From an uncultured Holophagaceae bacterium (GTDB lineage Bacteria > Acidobacteriota > Holophagae > Holophagales > Holophagaceae), in NCBI GenBank assembly GCA_903890595.1, contig CAITBU010000401.1, positions 1 to 15,727 of the forward strand: a DNA stretch of 15,727 nucleotides, read 5' to 3'. Positions 6,695 through 12,475 of this stretch are shown here, one piece after another. Made by a program: the position numbers and the translations under genes. Position 1 is the stretch's first letter; each line of letters starts with the position of its first letter. The notes beneath the pieces were generated by a model that saw only the letters and a list, made by a program, of their open reading frames with translations, did not search any database and was not told the DNA's origin.

Positions 6695-7440
6695 TGACGC
6701 CTGCCCGCCCACCCAGAGCCTACTTCTACGCCACCTGCCTGGTGGACCTCTTCTTCCCGGATGCCGGCATGGCCGGCATCCAGCTCCTGCGCCAGGCTGG
6801 GGTGCAGGTCATCTTCCCCGAAGGCCAGACCTGCTGCGGCCAGCCCGCCTTCAACTGCGGGTACTGGGAAGAGGCCCGGGACGTGGCCCGCACCCAGCTG
6901 GCCCTGTTCCCCGAGGACCTGCCGGTGATCCTGCCCTCGGGCAGCTGTGCCGGGATGATGAAGAACCACTACCCGGAGCTCTTCCATGGCCAGCCCGAGG
7001 AAGCCCAGATCAAGGCCTTCAGCGGCCGCGTCTATGAGCTCACGCAGTTCCTGGTGGATGTGCTGGACGTAAAGCTGGAGGACCTGGGCGAGCCCGTCAA
7101 GGTCACCTGGCACAGCTCCTGTCACGCCGTTCGGGACCTCGGCCTCAAGGGCGAGCCCCAGGCCCTCCTGGCGCAGCTGGCCAAGGTCGAGCTGGCCACC
7201 TTGGCTCGGGAGCATGAGTGCTGCGGCTTTGGTGGCACCTTCTCCGTGCGCCAGCCCGAGGTCTCCGGTGCCATGGTCTGCGATAAGGCTGCAGACGCCG
7301 AAGCGACGGGTGCTTCCGTGGTCCTGTCCACCGATGGCGGCTGCCTCCTCAACGTGAAGGGTGCCCTGGACCAGAAGGGCAGCCCCCTCAAGGTCCAGCA
7401 CATTGCGGAATTCCTCTGGGAGCGCACCCATGCACGCTGA
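6694..7440 (+). CDS. lutA: L-lactate oxidation complex subunit LutA (LldE), CCG-domain Fe-S protein
   Basis: 248 residues, standard for LutA/LldE. It contains two cysteine-rich CCG modules: YFYATCLVDLFFPDAG...TCCGQPAFNCGY (about residues 9-55) and HSSCHAVRDLG...ECCGFGGTFSVRQPE (about 140-190). With LutB and LutC it makes the iron-sulfur enzyme that oxidises L-lactate to pyruvate in bacteria lacking, or in addition to, the FMN enzyme LldD. The start is GTG at 6694, whose first G is the last base of the upstream TAG stop, so translation is probably coupled to the dehydrogenase. Its stop lies 11 bases inside lutB. CCG modules are shared with the C-terminus of the upstream dehydrogenase, which fits a common electron route. 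Confidence 0.93.
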   Translation: MTPARPPRAYFYATCLVDLFFPDAGMAGIQLLRQAGVQVIFPEGQTCCGQPAFNCGYWEEARDVARTQLALFPEDLPVILPSGSCAGMMKNHYPELFHGQPEEAQIKAFSGRVYELTQFLVDVLDVKLEDLGEPVKVTWHSSCHAVRDLGLKGEPQALLAQLAKVELATLAREHECCGFGGTFSVRQPEVSGAMVCDKAADAEATGASVVLSTDGGCLLNVKGALDQKGSPLKVQHIAEFLWERTHAR

Positions 7441-8863
7441 GACCGACATTCTCTTTCGGGAGTCGGCGGCCAAGGCCCTGCTGGATCCCCAGCTGCGCGC
7501 CAACTTCCGGCGGGCGATGGACGGCCTCATCACCAAGCGGAAGGCCCAGTTCCCTGACCCCGAGGACCTGCAGGAGCTGCGGCACCTGAGCACGGCCATT
7601 CGCAGCCGCAGCCTCCTGAACCTGCCGGCCCTGCTGGTCCAACTCGAAGCCGCGTGCACCCGCAACGGCATCCAGGTCCACTGGGCCGAGACCTGCGAGC
7701 AGGCCAACCAGCTCGTGCTGGACATCCTCCAGGCCCAGGGCGCCACCCGCCTGGTGAAGGGCAAGAGCATGGTCTCCGAGGAGATGCACCTCAATGCCTT
7801 CCTGGAGAGCCATGGCATCGAGGCCCTGGAGTCCGACCTGGGCGAGTACATCATCCAGCTGGATGGGGAGACCCCGAGCCACATCATCATGCCGGCCATC
7901 CATAAGAACAAAGACCAGATCGCCCGGCAGTTCAGCCAGAAGATCAAGGACGCCAAGTACACCGAGGATGTGGATGAGCTGACGGCCATGGCCCGCAAGG
8001 TCCTGCGTCAGAAGTTCCTGGAGGCCGATGCCGGCATCTCCGGCGTGAACTTCGCCGTGGCCAACACCGGCACCCTCTGTCTGGTGGAGAACGAAGGCAA
8101 CGGGCGCATGAGCACCCACGTGCCGCCCCTCCACATCGCGATCATGGGCCTGGAGAAGGTGGTGGCGCGCCTGGAAGACGTGGCGCCGCTCTACGCCATC
8201 CTCACCCGCTCCGCCACCGGCCAGGCCGTGAGCACCTACTTCAACCTCATCAGCGGCCCCCGAGGCGAAGGTGAGAAGGACGGCCCCCAGGCCGTCCACC
8301 TGGTCATTCTCGACAATGGCCGCTCCCGCATCTACGGCGACCCTCAGCTGCAGGCCACCCTGCGCTGCATCCGCTGCGGCGCCTGCATGAACCACTGCCC
8401 CGTCTACACGCGGGTGGGCGGCCACGCCTACGAGGCCACCTACCCCGGCCCCATCGGGAAGATCCTCACCCCCCAGATGGAAGGTGTCGGCGTCCGCCAC
8501 GACCTGCTCCACGGCAGCAGCCTCTGCGGCGCCTGCGGCGAGGTCTGTCCCGTGGAGATCCCCATCCCCGACATCCTGGTGCGCCTGCGCCGAGAGGCCA
8601 CTCACCAGGACCCGGCCTCCTCCGTGGCTGGCAAGGGCACCGGCCGCACGGACGCCGAGGACCGTGCCTGGCGCCTCTGGGCCGCCCTGAGCAAGCGCCC
8701 TGGCCTCTACCGCATCGTCACCTGGTTCGCCACCCGCTTCGGCTGGGCCCTGCCCTCCGGGGCGCCGCTCCTCCGCGACTGGACCCGCTTCCGCACCAAA
8801 CCCGTACCAGCCCGACGCTCGCTCAGCGAGCGCATGCGGGCCGAGAGAGGCAGCCATGACTGA
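7430..8863 (+). CDS. lutB: L-lactate oxidation complex subunit LutB (LldF), LUD domain plus 4Fe-4S ferredoxin domain
   Basis: 477 residues from ATG 7430 (MHAETDILFRESAAKAL), matching the LutB family length of roughly 470-480. An in-frame start further upstream (7361) would lie deep inside lutA and add 23 non-family residues. GGGAG lies about 8 bases before the ATG. The N-terminal LUD/DUF162 domain (about 60-300) includes LVKGKSMVSEEMHLN and GVNFAVANTGTLCLVENEGNGRM. The C-terminal part binds two 4Fe-4S clusters through C313-x2-C-x2-C-x3-CP and C366-x2-C-x3-CP, separated by the typical GGHAYEATYPGPIGKILTP. The last about 70 residues are the LutB/YkgF C-terminal extension. It overlaps lutA by 11 bases and lutC by 8 bases, so the three subunits are likely co-translated. 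Confidence 0.94.
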   Translation: MHAETDILFRESAAKALLDPQLRANFRRAMDGLITKRKAQFPDPEDLQELRHLSTAIRSRSLLNLPALLVQLEAACTRNGIQVHWAETCEQANQLVLDILQAQGATRLVKGKSMVSEEMHLNAFLESHGIEALESDLGEYIIQLDGETPSHIIMPAIHKNKDQIARQFSQKIKDAKYTEDVDELTAMARKVLRQKFLEADAGISGVNFAVANTGTLCLVENEGNGRMSTHVPPLHIAIMGLEKVVARLEDVAPLYAILTRSATGQAVSTYFNLISGPRGEGEKDGPQAVHLVILDNGRSRIYGDPQLQATLRCIRCGACMNHCPVYTRVGGHAYEATYPGPIGKILTPQMEGVGVRHDLLHGSSLCGACGEVCPVEIPIPDILVRLRREATHQDPASSVAGKGTGRTDAEDRAWRLWAALSKRPGLYRIVTWFATRFGWALPSGAPLLRDWTRFRTKPVPARRSLSERMRAERGSHD

Positions 8864-9515
8864 GGCCCGTACCGCCATCCTGGAGCGCCTGAGCGCCGCC
8901 CCCGCCGGTGGCCCGCCGCCCCTGGAGGACACCGCCGTCATGGCCCGCCGCCACTGGCCCGCCGCCGAGCGGGTGGTTCGCCTTCGCAAGGGCATGGAGG
9001 CCGTGCGCACCGAGTTCCTCGAGGCCATCCCCAGCGACTGGCCTTCCGTGGTGCAGGACTTCTGCGACCACGAAGGCATCCGCAACCTGCTCTATGGTCC
9101 CGGCAGCAACGACGGCGCCGCCCTGGCCACGGCCTGGGACGGCGAGGCCACCCTCCTGCCCTACGACCGCCCCGTGGAGGCCTTCAAGACCCAGCTCTTC
9201 ACCGAGGTGGACGCCGGGTTCACCAGCACCGTCGGCGGCATCGCCGAGACCGGTGGCATTCTCCTCATGCCCGGTCCCGCCGAGCCCCGGCTCCTGTCCC
9301 TGGTGCCGCCCATCCACATCGCCCTCCTGCGGGCCTCCACCATCCAGGACTCCCTCTGGTCCGCCATCACGAACCTGGGCTGGGGCGAGAGCCTGCCCCC
9401 CAATGCACTTCTGATCAGCGGCCCCAGCAAGACCGCCGACATCGAGCAGACCCTGGCCTACGGCGTCCACGGTCCCAAGCGGCTCATCGTGGTGCTGGTC
9501 AACGATCTGCGATAG
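8856..9515 (+). CDS. lutC: L-lactate oxidation complex subunit LutC (LldG), LUD domain protein
   Basis: 219 residues consisting of a LUD (DUF162) domain. Recognisable family segments are the aspartate- and threonine-rich core VDAGFTSTVGGIAETGGILL, the LVPPIHIALLRASTI strand, LISGPSKTADIEQTLAYGVHGP and the closing KRLIVVLVND. LutC is required for L-lactate use with LutA and LutB; it carries no cysteine cluster and its exact chemical role is not settled. ATG 8856 overlaps the lutB stop by 8 bases, with GAGAGAGG just upstream. It is the last gene of the lactate operon. No clear intrinsic terminator follows before the tRNA at 9552. Confidence 0.93.
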   Translation: MTEARTAILERLSAAPAGGPPPLEDTAVMARRHWPAAERVVRLRKGMEAVRTEFLEAIPSDWPSVVQDFCDHEGIRNLLYGPGSNDGAALATAWDGEATLLPYDRPVEAFKTQLFTEVDAGFTSTVGGIAETGGILLMPGPAEPRLLSLVPPIHIALLRASTIQDSLWSAITNLGWGESLPPNALLISGPSKTADIEQTLAYGVHGPKRLIVVLVNDLR

Positions 9516-9541
9516 ACGAAGAACCGCACCCCCGCTAGACT
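9513..9541 (+). promoter_or_regulatory. Possible sigma-70 promoter of tRNA-Met
   Basis: TAGACG (9513-9518) and TAGACT (9536-9541) are spaced by 17 bases and lie 10 bases before the tRNA start. Each hexamer matches the -35 (TTGACA) or -10 (TATAAT) consensus in 4 of 6 positions. Spacing and position are right for a tRNA promoter, but the match is modest and overlaps the end of lutC by a few bases. Confidence 0.35.
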
Positions 9542-9551
9542 ACCCCTTCGT

Positions 9552-9628
9552 GGCTGGGTAGCTCAGTCGGTTAGAGCAGCGGTCTCATAATCCGCAGGTC
9601 GGCAGTTCGAGTCTGCCTCCAGCCACCA
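9552..9628 (+). tRNA. tRNA-Met (elongator, anticodon CAT)
   Basis: A 77-base cloverleaf. The acceptor is 9552-9558/9618-9624 (last pair G-U). The D stem is GCTC/GAGC (9561-9564/9574-9577). The anticodon stem is 9579-9583/9591-9595 with a single T-T mismatch at its top. The loop is CTCATAA with CAT at 9586-9588. The T stem GGCAG/CTGCC surrounds loop TTCGAGT, then A and encoded CCA (9626-9628). Position 1 pairs with 72, so it is not the initiator. The GGCTRSGTAGCTCAG start and overall form match elongator tRNA-Met rather than Ile2. It is on the same strand as the lactate operon and 36 bases after lutC. Confidence 0.93.
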
Positions 9629-9692
9629 ACAGTGCAAAGGCCGGGCTTGCCCGGCCTTTGCACTGTTGCTGACTGCAGACTCGAACTGCCGA
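9599..9692. repeat. Large imperfect palindrome built on the tRNA-Met 3' end
   Basis: The outer arms are tRNA-Met positions 9599-9616 (TCGGCAGTTCGAGTCTGC, the T-arm) and their exact 18-base reverse complement at 9675-9692. The inner arms are the perfect 19-bp hairpin 9628-9646/9649-9667. The linkers differ in length (11 and 7 bases). Together they form a nearly continuous inverted repeat with arms of about 46 bases, half of it lying inside the mature tRNA. It looks like an inverse duplication of the tRNA 3' end. What it does, if anything, cannot be read from sequence. Confidence 0.75.
9628..9667 (+). terminator. Perfect 19-bp hairpin directly after tRNA-Met
   Basis: The arms 9628-9646 and 9649-9667 are perfect reverse complements around a 2-base TT centre; the GC-rich core is GGCCGGGC/GCCCGGCC. 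The stem begins with the last A of the encoded CCA, as for the smaller hairpin after tRNA-Ile2. No T-run follows on the plus strand (GCTGACT), so it is not a canonical intrinsic terminator, though the stem strength suggests a role in transcript end formation. Confidence 0.6.
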
Positions 9693-9761
9693 GAAGCAGT
9701 GGCGGCCAGGTAGGCCGCAGCGAGCAAGGCCCCAGTGGGGCCTGCGCAGCGCCCGCGGCCG
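9687..9761. repeat. Long direct repeat A, copy 1
   Basis: 75 bases that recur without change 135 bases further on (9822-9896); the first 22 bases recur a third time at 10049-10070. The unit is itself structured: GCGGCC-AGGTA-GGCCGC (9702-9718) and AGGCCCC-AGT-GGGGCCT (9727-9743) form two tandem hairpins, as in REP/BIME-type intergenic repeats. No convincing protein is encoded. Confidence 0.85.
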
Positions 9762-9767
9762 TGGCCA

Positions 9768-9843
9768 GCCACGCGCCAGTTCGAGTCGCTGATCGCTACA
9801 CCTCGGCCTTCATCGAAGCCATGCCGAGAAGCAGTGGCGGCCA
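9768..9843. repeat. Long direct repeat B, copy 1 (overlaps repeat A copy 2)
   Basis: 76 bases identical to 9995-10070 (offset 227). It contains CAGTTCGAGTC (9777-9787), the same 11 bases as the T-arm of tRNA-Met (9603-9613), and a stem CTCGGC/GCCGAG (9802-9807/9823-9828) with an inner CTTC/GAAG. Its last 22 bases are the first 22 of repeat A, so A and B are interlocked units of a larger composite repeat. Confidence 0.82.
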
Positions 9844-9896
9844 GGTAGGCCGCAGCGAGCAAGGCCCCAGTGGGGCCTGCGCAGCGCCCGCGGCCG
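9822..9896. repeat. Long direct repeat A, copy 2
   Basis: Identical over 75 bases to 9687-9761, including both internal hairpins. The two copies part after GCGGCCG, where copy 1 continues TGGCC and copy 2 GGGCC. Confidence 0.85.
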
Positions 9897-9931
9897 GGGC
9901 CTGACTCGGACCTCCGGTCCTCGCCCCTTCG

Positions 9932-9964
9932 GGGCGGCAATCGCCTTTGGCGATTCCGTCCTAT
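9932..9964 (-). repeat. Dispersed double-hairpin element, copy 2 (inverted)
   Basis: On the minus strand this matches 812-844 in 31 of 33 positions; the two changes are in the loop of the first hairpin, so the pairing is kept. The adjoining second hairpin (CGCCCC-TTCG-GGGCG, about 9923-9936) is also retained in changed form. It lies in the repeat block after tRNA-Met, just as copy 1 lies after tRNA-Ile2. Confidence 0.65.
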
Positions 9965-9994
9965 CCTCCCTTCCCTTCGGTGCGGTCGGATGGT

Positions 9995-10070
9995 GCCACG
10001 CGCCAGTTCGAGTCGCTGATCGCTACACCTCGGCCTTCATCGAAGCCATGCCGAGAAGCAGTGGCGGCCA
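9995..10070. repeat. Long direct repeat B, copy 2, with truncated repeat A
   Basis: Identical over 76 bases to 9768-9843. After 10070 the sequence departs from repeat A (CCCCCT instead of GGTAGG), and the stop codon of the PilZ gene follows 5 bases later. The composite repeat therefore breaks off at, or was inserted against, the 3' end of that gene. Confidence 0.82.
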
Positions 10071-10074
10071 CCCC

Positions 10075-10500
10075 CTACGGCATCGCCATGGCCGCATCCA
10101 CCCAGGCGTCCAGGAGCTTCCGGGAGGGTTCATCCATATTCAGGAAGTGGATACCGATGCCGACGATGTCCAGGGGCTCGGCGGCGGGTCCTCTCAGCAC
10201 ATGGCACACTTCGGCCAGGACGGGAGTCTTGGGCAGGTCGGGGTGCAGCAATAGGAGGCACTCCAGGACGGCCCCCCGTTTAAAGAGACCCGCCTCTCGC
10301 TTCCCCATCAGAGCAAAGCAGCCCTCGGGGCTGAGGTTGGCGATCCGCACCCCGCCGAAGGCCTGCCCCTTCAAGGTGAAGGAGATGCCAAAGTCGGGGC
10401 CGACGATGATGCGGCGGGCGTCTCTTCGATCAATCAGGGCGCTCACCGAGGCACTGCGTGCGAATCCATACCTTGATATCGGCAATCCCCCTCCGAACAT
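10075..10500 (-). CDS. PilZ-domain protein (predicted c-di-GMP receptor)
   Basis: 141 residues from ATG 10500. A single PilZ domain covers about residues 22-138. Both c-di-GMP motifs are visible: R25-R26-D-A-R29-R30 (RxxxR) and N55-L-S57-P-E-G60 ([D/N]xSxxG). The domain closes with the typical GIGIHFLNMDEPSRKLLDAWVD helix. The frame stays open upstream to 10761, but that part overlaps the divergent transporter and is unlike the family. ATG 10500 is chosen because a G-rich GGGGATGGGA precedes it by a few bases; a start slightly further in cannot be excluded. Single-domain PilZ proteins translate c-di-GMP levels into effects on motility, surface polymers or transcription; the target here is unknown. 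It is divergent from the transporter, with 126 bases between them. Confidence 0.82.
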   Translation of the reverse strand: MFGGGLPISRYGFARSASVSALIDRRDARRIIVGPDFGISFTLKGQAFGGVRIANLSPEGCFALMGKREAGLFKRGAVLECLLLLHPDLPKTPVLAEVCHVLRGPAAEPLDIVGIGIHFLNMDEPSRKLLDAWVDAAMAMP

Positions 10501-10626
10501 GAAATCCCATCCCCAAACTTTCGCACCTGGCCCACGCTTAGCCAGAAGCCTCGAAGCTGTGGTTCGATGGAGCATGCCCCAGGCCTTCCCAATCCAGCCC
10601 AACACCGACCCCGCCGGAGGTCCCCT

Positions 10627-11922
10627 GTGAAGGGCTTCGCCTGGCGGGAGATCTCTGCACGGCAGTGGCTGGTGCTGGCGGGGGCGACCTTTGGCTACGG
10701 GCTCTACTACGTCTGCCGCCTGAGCCTCTCGGTGGTGAAGGCGCCCCTGGTGGCGGAGCACGTCCTCACGCCGGCCCAGATCGGGCTGGCGGGCTCGGCG
10801 CTCTTCTACGCCAACGCCGTGGGCAAGTTCACCAACGGGGTGCTGGCGGACCGCCTGAGCCTCCGCAAGATGCTGGCCCTGGGGCTGGCGGGCTCAGCGG
10901 TCCTGAACCTGCTGCTGGGCGCGGCGGGTGGGTGGCTGGGCTTTGCCCTCTTTGCGGCGGTGTGGGGCCTTAACGGGTGGTTCCAGTCCATGGGGGCCCC
11001 GGCCTGCGTGGTGGGCCTCACGCGGTGGTTCGAGCCACGGCAGCGGGGTACCTTCTATGGCCTGTGGAGCGCCGCCCACAACATCGGCGAGGGCATTACC
11101 TTCGTGCTGACCTCCCTGGTGGTGGCGACCTGGGGCTGGCGCGGGGGCTTCATCGGCAGTGCCGCCGTGGGTGCCGCCGGCGTCCTCCTGATCCTGGCCC
11201 TCTACCGGGACCGCCCCCTGGAAGAGTCCGCCCCCCTGGACCCCACCCCCCGCGCCGCCGGGCTCACCCCCACCCAGGCCCTGGTGCTCCGCAACCCGCT
11301 GGTGTGGTGCATCGCCCTGGCCAGCGCCTGCATGTACATCACCCGCTATGCCGTGAACAGCTGGGGCATCTTCTACTTCCACCACGCCAAGGGCTACTCC
11401 CTGGTGGAGGCCGGCAGCCTGGTGGGGGTCAGCTCGGTGTTTGGGGTGGTAGGGACCGTGGCCTCGGGTTGGCTGTCGGATGCCTTTTTTGGGGGGGATC
11501 GGGCGCGGCCCGCTTTGCTCTTCGGAACCCTGAACGCAGCCTCGCTGCTGCTGATGCTAGGCCTGCCCCATGGCCCCAAGGCCCTGGATGTGGCCGCCAT
11601 GGTGGGCTTCGGCCTGGCGATAGGTTCTCTGGTCTGCATCCTGGGCGGGCTGATGGCGGTGGATAGCGTGCCCAAGGCCGCCGCCGGCACGGCCCTGGGC
11701 GTGGTGGGCATCGCCAGCTACGTGGGGGCGGGACTCCAGGACATGGTGAGCGGCTGGCTCATCGGCCGGGGGCAGCTGGCGGGCGCCGTCCAGGCCTACG
11801 ACTTCTCCGGCGTGCGGGTCTTCTGGCTCGCAGCCGCAGTGGCGGGGGTGGCCCTGACCTTCCTGGCCCAGTGGCTACATCGGCGCACGCCTCCCCTTGC
11901 AGCGGAGCCTGACGGGGTCTAG
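10627..11922 (+). CDS. MFS transporter, organophosphate:phosphate antiporter (OPA; GlpT/UhpC-like) family
   Basis: 431 residues with about 12 membrane segments in two halves separated by a hydrophilic loop (about 198-216). The family signature GYGLYYVCRLSLSVVKAPL lies in helix 1, followed by NAVGKFTNGVLADR, GLNGWFQSMGAPACVVGLTRWF and WSAAHNIGEG. Arg31 (helix 1) and Arg240 (YITRYAVNSWGIFY, helix 7) align with the two phosphate-binding arginines of GlpT (R45 and R269), so an organophosphate or Pi substrate is likely. Glycerol-3-phosphate, hexose phosphate or a sensor role like UhpC cannot be told apart. The start is GTG 10627: a GGAGGT (10616-10621) lies 5 bases before it, and the upstream ATG at 10567 would add 20 polar, Pro-rich residues not seen in the family. 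The last bases run close to a convergent small ORF. Confidence 0.88.
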   Translation: MKGFAWREISARQWLVLAGATFGYGLYYVCRLSLSVVKAPLVAEHVLTPAQIGLAGSALFYANAVGKFTNGVLADRLSLRKMLALGLAGSAVLNLLLGAAGGWLGFALFAAVWGLNGWFQSMGAPACVVGLTRWFEPRQRGTFYGLWSAAHNIGEGITFVLTSLVVATWGWRGGFIGSAAVGAAGVLLILALYRDRPLEESAPLDPTPRAAGLTPTQALVLRNPLVWCIALASACMYITRYAVNSWGIFYFHHAKGYSLVEAGSLVGVSSVFGVVGTVASGWLSDAFFGGDRARPALLFGTLNAASLLLMLGLPHGPKALDVAAMVGFGLAIGSLVCILGGLMAVDSVPKAAAGTALGVVGIASYVGAGLQDMVSGWLIGRGQLAGAVQAYDFSGVRVFWLAAAVAGVALTFLAQWLHRRTPPLAAEPDGV

Positions 11923-11934
11923 CGGTCTGGCCCT

Positions 11935-12126
11935 TTAGGGCTGATCAGGCCCAGTCGCCTCGCTGCTGGGGGCTGCGGGCTCCCAGGGCTCATCCATCAT
12001 TCCCTCGGCCCAGGGATCGATCATCCCTGCCGCCCGATCGCCGGCATCGTAGAGGGACACCCCGGACGGAGCCACGATATCCAGGGAAGCCAGCGGGGTG
12101 ACTGCGGGATCTTTGGGGTGGGACAA
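11935..12126 (-). CDS. Small hypothetical protein, 63 residues, TTG start
   Basis: No family is recognised. The protein is acidic, with a Met/Trp/Asp/Glu-rich middle (AGMIDPWAEGMMDEPWEPA), no membrane segment, no signal peptide and no cysteine. TTG 12124-12126 is preceded by AGAGGT at a 5-base spacing, a good Shine-Dalgarno, and the codons have mostly G or C in third position like the neighbours. Both points favour a real gene. It ends 12 bases from the transporter stop in convergent orientation. The AT-rich patch at 12165-12215 upstream could hold its promoter. Chance ORF remains possible. Confidence 0.45.
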   Translation of the reverse strand: MSHPKDPAVTPLASLDIVAPSGVSLYDAGDRAAGMIDPWAEGMMDEPWEPAAPSSEATGPDQP

Positions 12127-12181
12127 GGGGTACCTCTGAGCACCAATTTGGCATCAGTGTGCGAGGTAGACCAGCGTTTTT

Positions 12182-12208
12182 CTGGTTAAAAATCTGTGCT
12201 GGTTAAAA
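12182..12208. promoter_or_regulatory. AT-rich patch with two CTGGTTAAAA direct repeats
   Basis: CTGGTTAAAA occurs at 12182-12191 and 12199-12208, a 17-base period, inside an AT-rich stretch (about 12170-12235) that stands out from the GC-rich surroundings. TAAAAT (12204-12209) could be a -10 box for a transcript starting near 12216. The spaced repeats resemble a tandem regulator site; no regulator can be named. The region 12127-12475 otherwise holds only the weak ORF below. Confidence 0.35.
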
Positions 12209-12215
12209 TTATCCT

Positions 12216-12449
12216 ATGAAATCTTGTTTTTTTCTCGCTGAGCTAGGACCAGGGCCTGATGCCCGGACCCCTATGGGATCATCACCCATGGCCTCGCCTC
12301 GCCCACCAGCACCCCTGCCCTCCCCCCCCAAGGGGCCTGGGACGGCCTGTGGCACCGACTGTCAAGGGCACTGCCCCACCTGCCAGGCCGAGGCCTTGGC
12401 CCATTCGGGAGCACTCGCGAAGCCCCCGGCAGAGGCCCCTTCGGTGTAG
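12216..12449 (+). CDS. Doubtful small cysteine-containing ORF, 77 residues
   Basis: No homologue is recognised. After a Pro/Ser/Ala-rich part comes a compact C-x3-C-x3-C-x2-C cluster (CGTDCQGHCPTC) about residues 45-56, which could bind a metal. There is no Shine-Dalgarno before the ATG. A TAAAAT at 12204-12209 would put a transcript start close to the A of the ATG, so leaderless translation is conceivable. Third-position composition at the 5' end is unlike the neighbouring genes, which speaks against it. It ends 26 bases from the convergent bshA stop. Confidence 0.25.
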   Translation: MKSCFFLAELGPGPDARTPMGSSPMASPRPPAPLPSPPKGPGTACGTDCQGHCPTCQAEALAHSGALAKPPAEAPSV

Positions 12450-12475
12450 ACGTCAGCGCCTGGCGAAGAGACCCC

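Noticed and set aside
4457..6712. Very long open frame on the minus strand opposite the dehydrogenase (751 codons), with similar long ones at 2053-3354 and 7388-9085
   Set aside because: These are high-GC antisense shadows: their translations are Gly/His/Ala/Leu-rich without any family signature, while the plus-strand frames encode clear conserved proteins.
7361..7429. Upstream in-frame start for lutB
   Set aside because: It lies deep in lutA and adds residues not found in LutB; ATG 7430 gives the family's N-terminus and length.
9563..9940. 125-codon minus-strand frame through tRNA-Met and the repeats
   Set aside because: It reads antisense through a tRNA and consists of translated repeat units (LLAAAYLAATASR twice); it is a typical spurious ORF.
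9687..10070. CRISPR array
   Set aside because: The repeats are 75-76 bases long, overlapping, present in two full copies each and unevenly spaced, with no cas genes nearby.
9516..10074. Integrated phage or genomic island at the tRNA-Met gene
   Set aside because: No integrase, transposase or phage gene is present; only short T-arm copies hint at past recombination.
10567..10626. ATG 10567 as the transporter start
   Set aside because: The added 20 residues are polar and Pro/Arg-rich, and the strong GGAGGT at 10616-10621 points to GTG 10627.
9947..10630. 227-codon plus-strand frame opposite the PilZ gene
   Set aside because: No family features, starts in the repeat element, and lies antisense to a PilZ domain with both c-di-GMP motifs intact.
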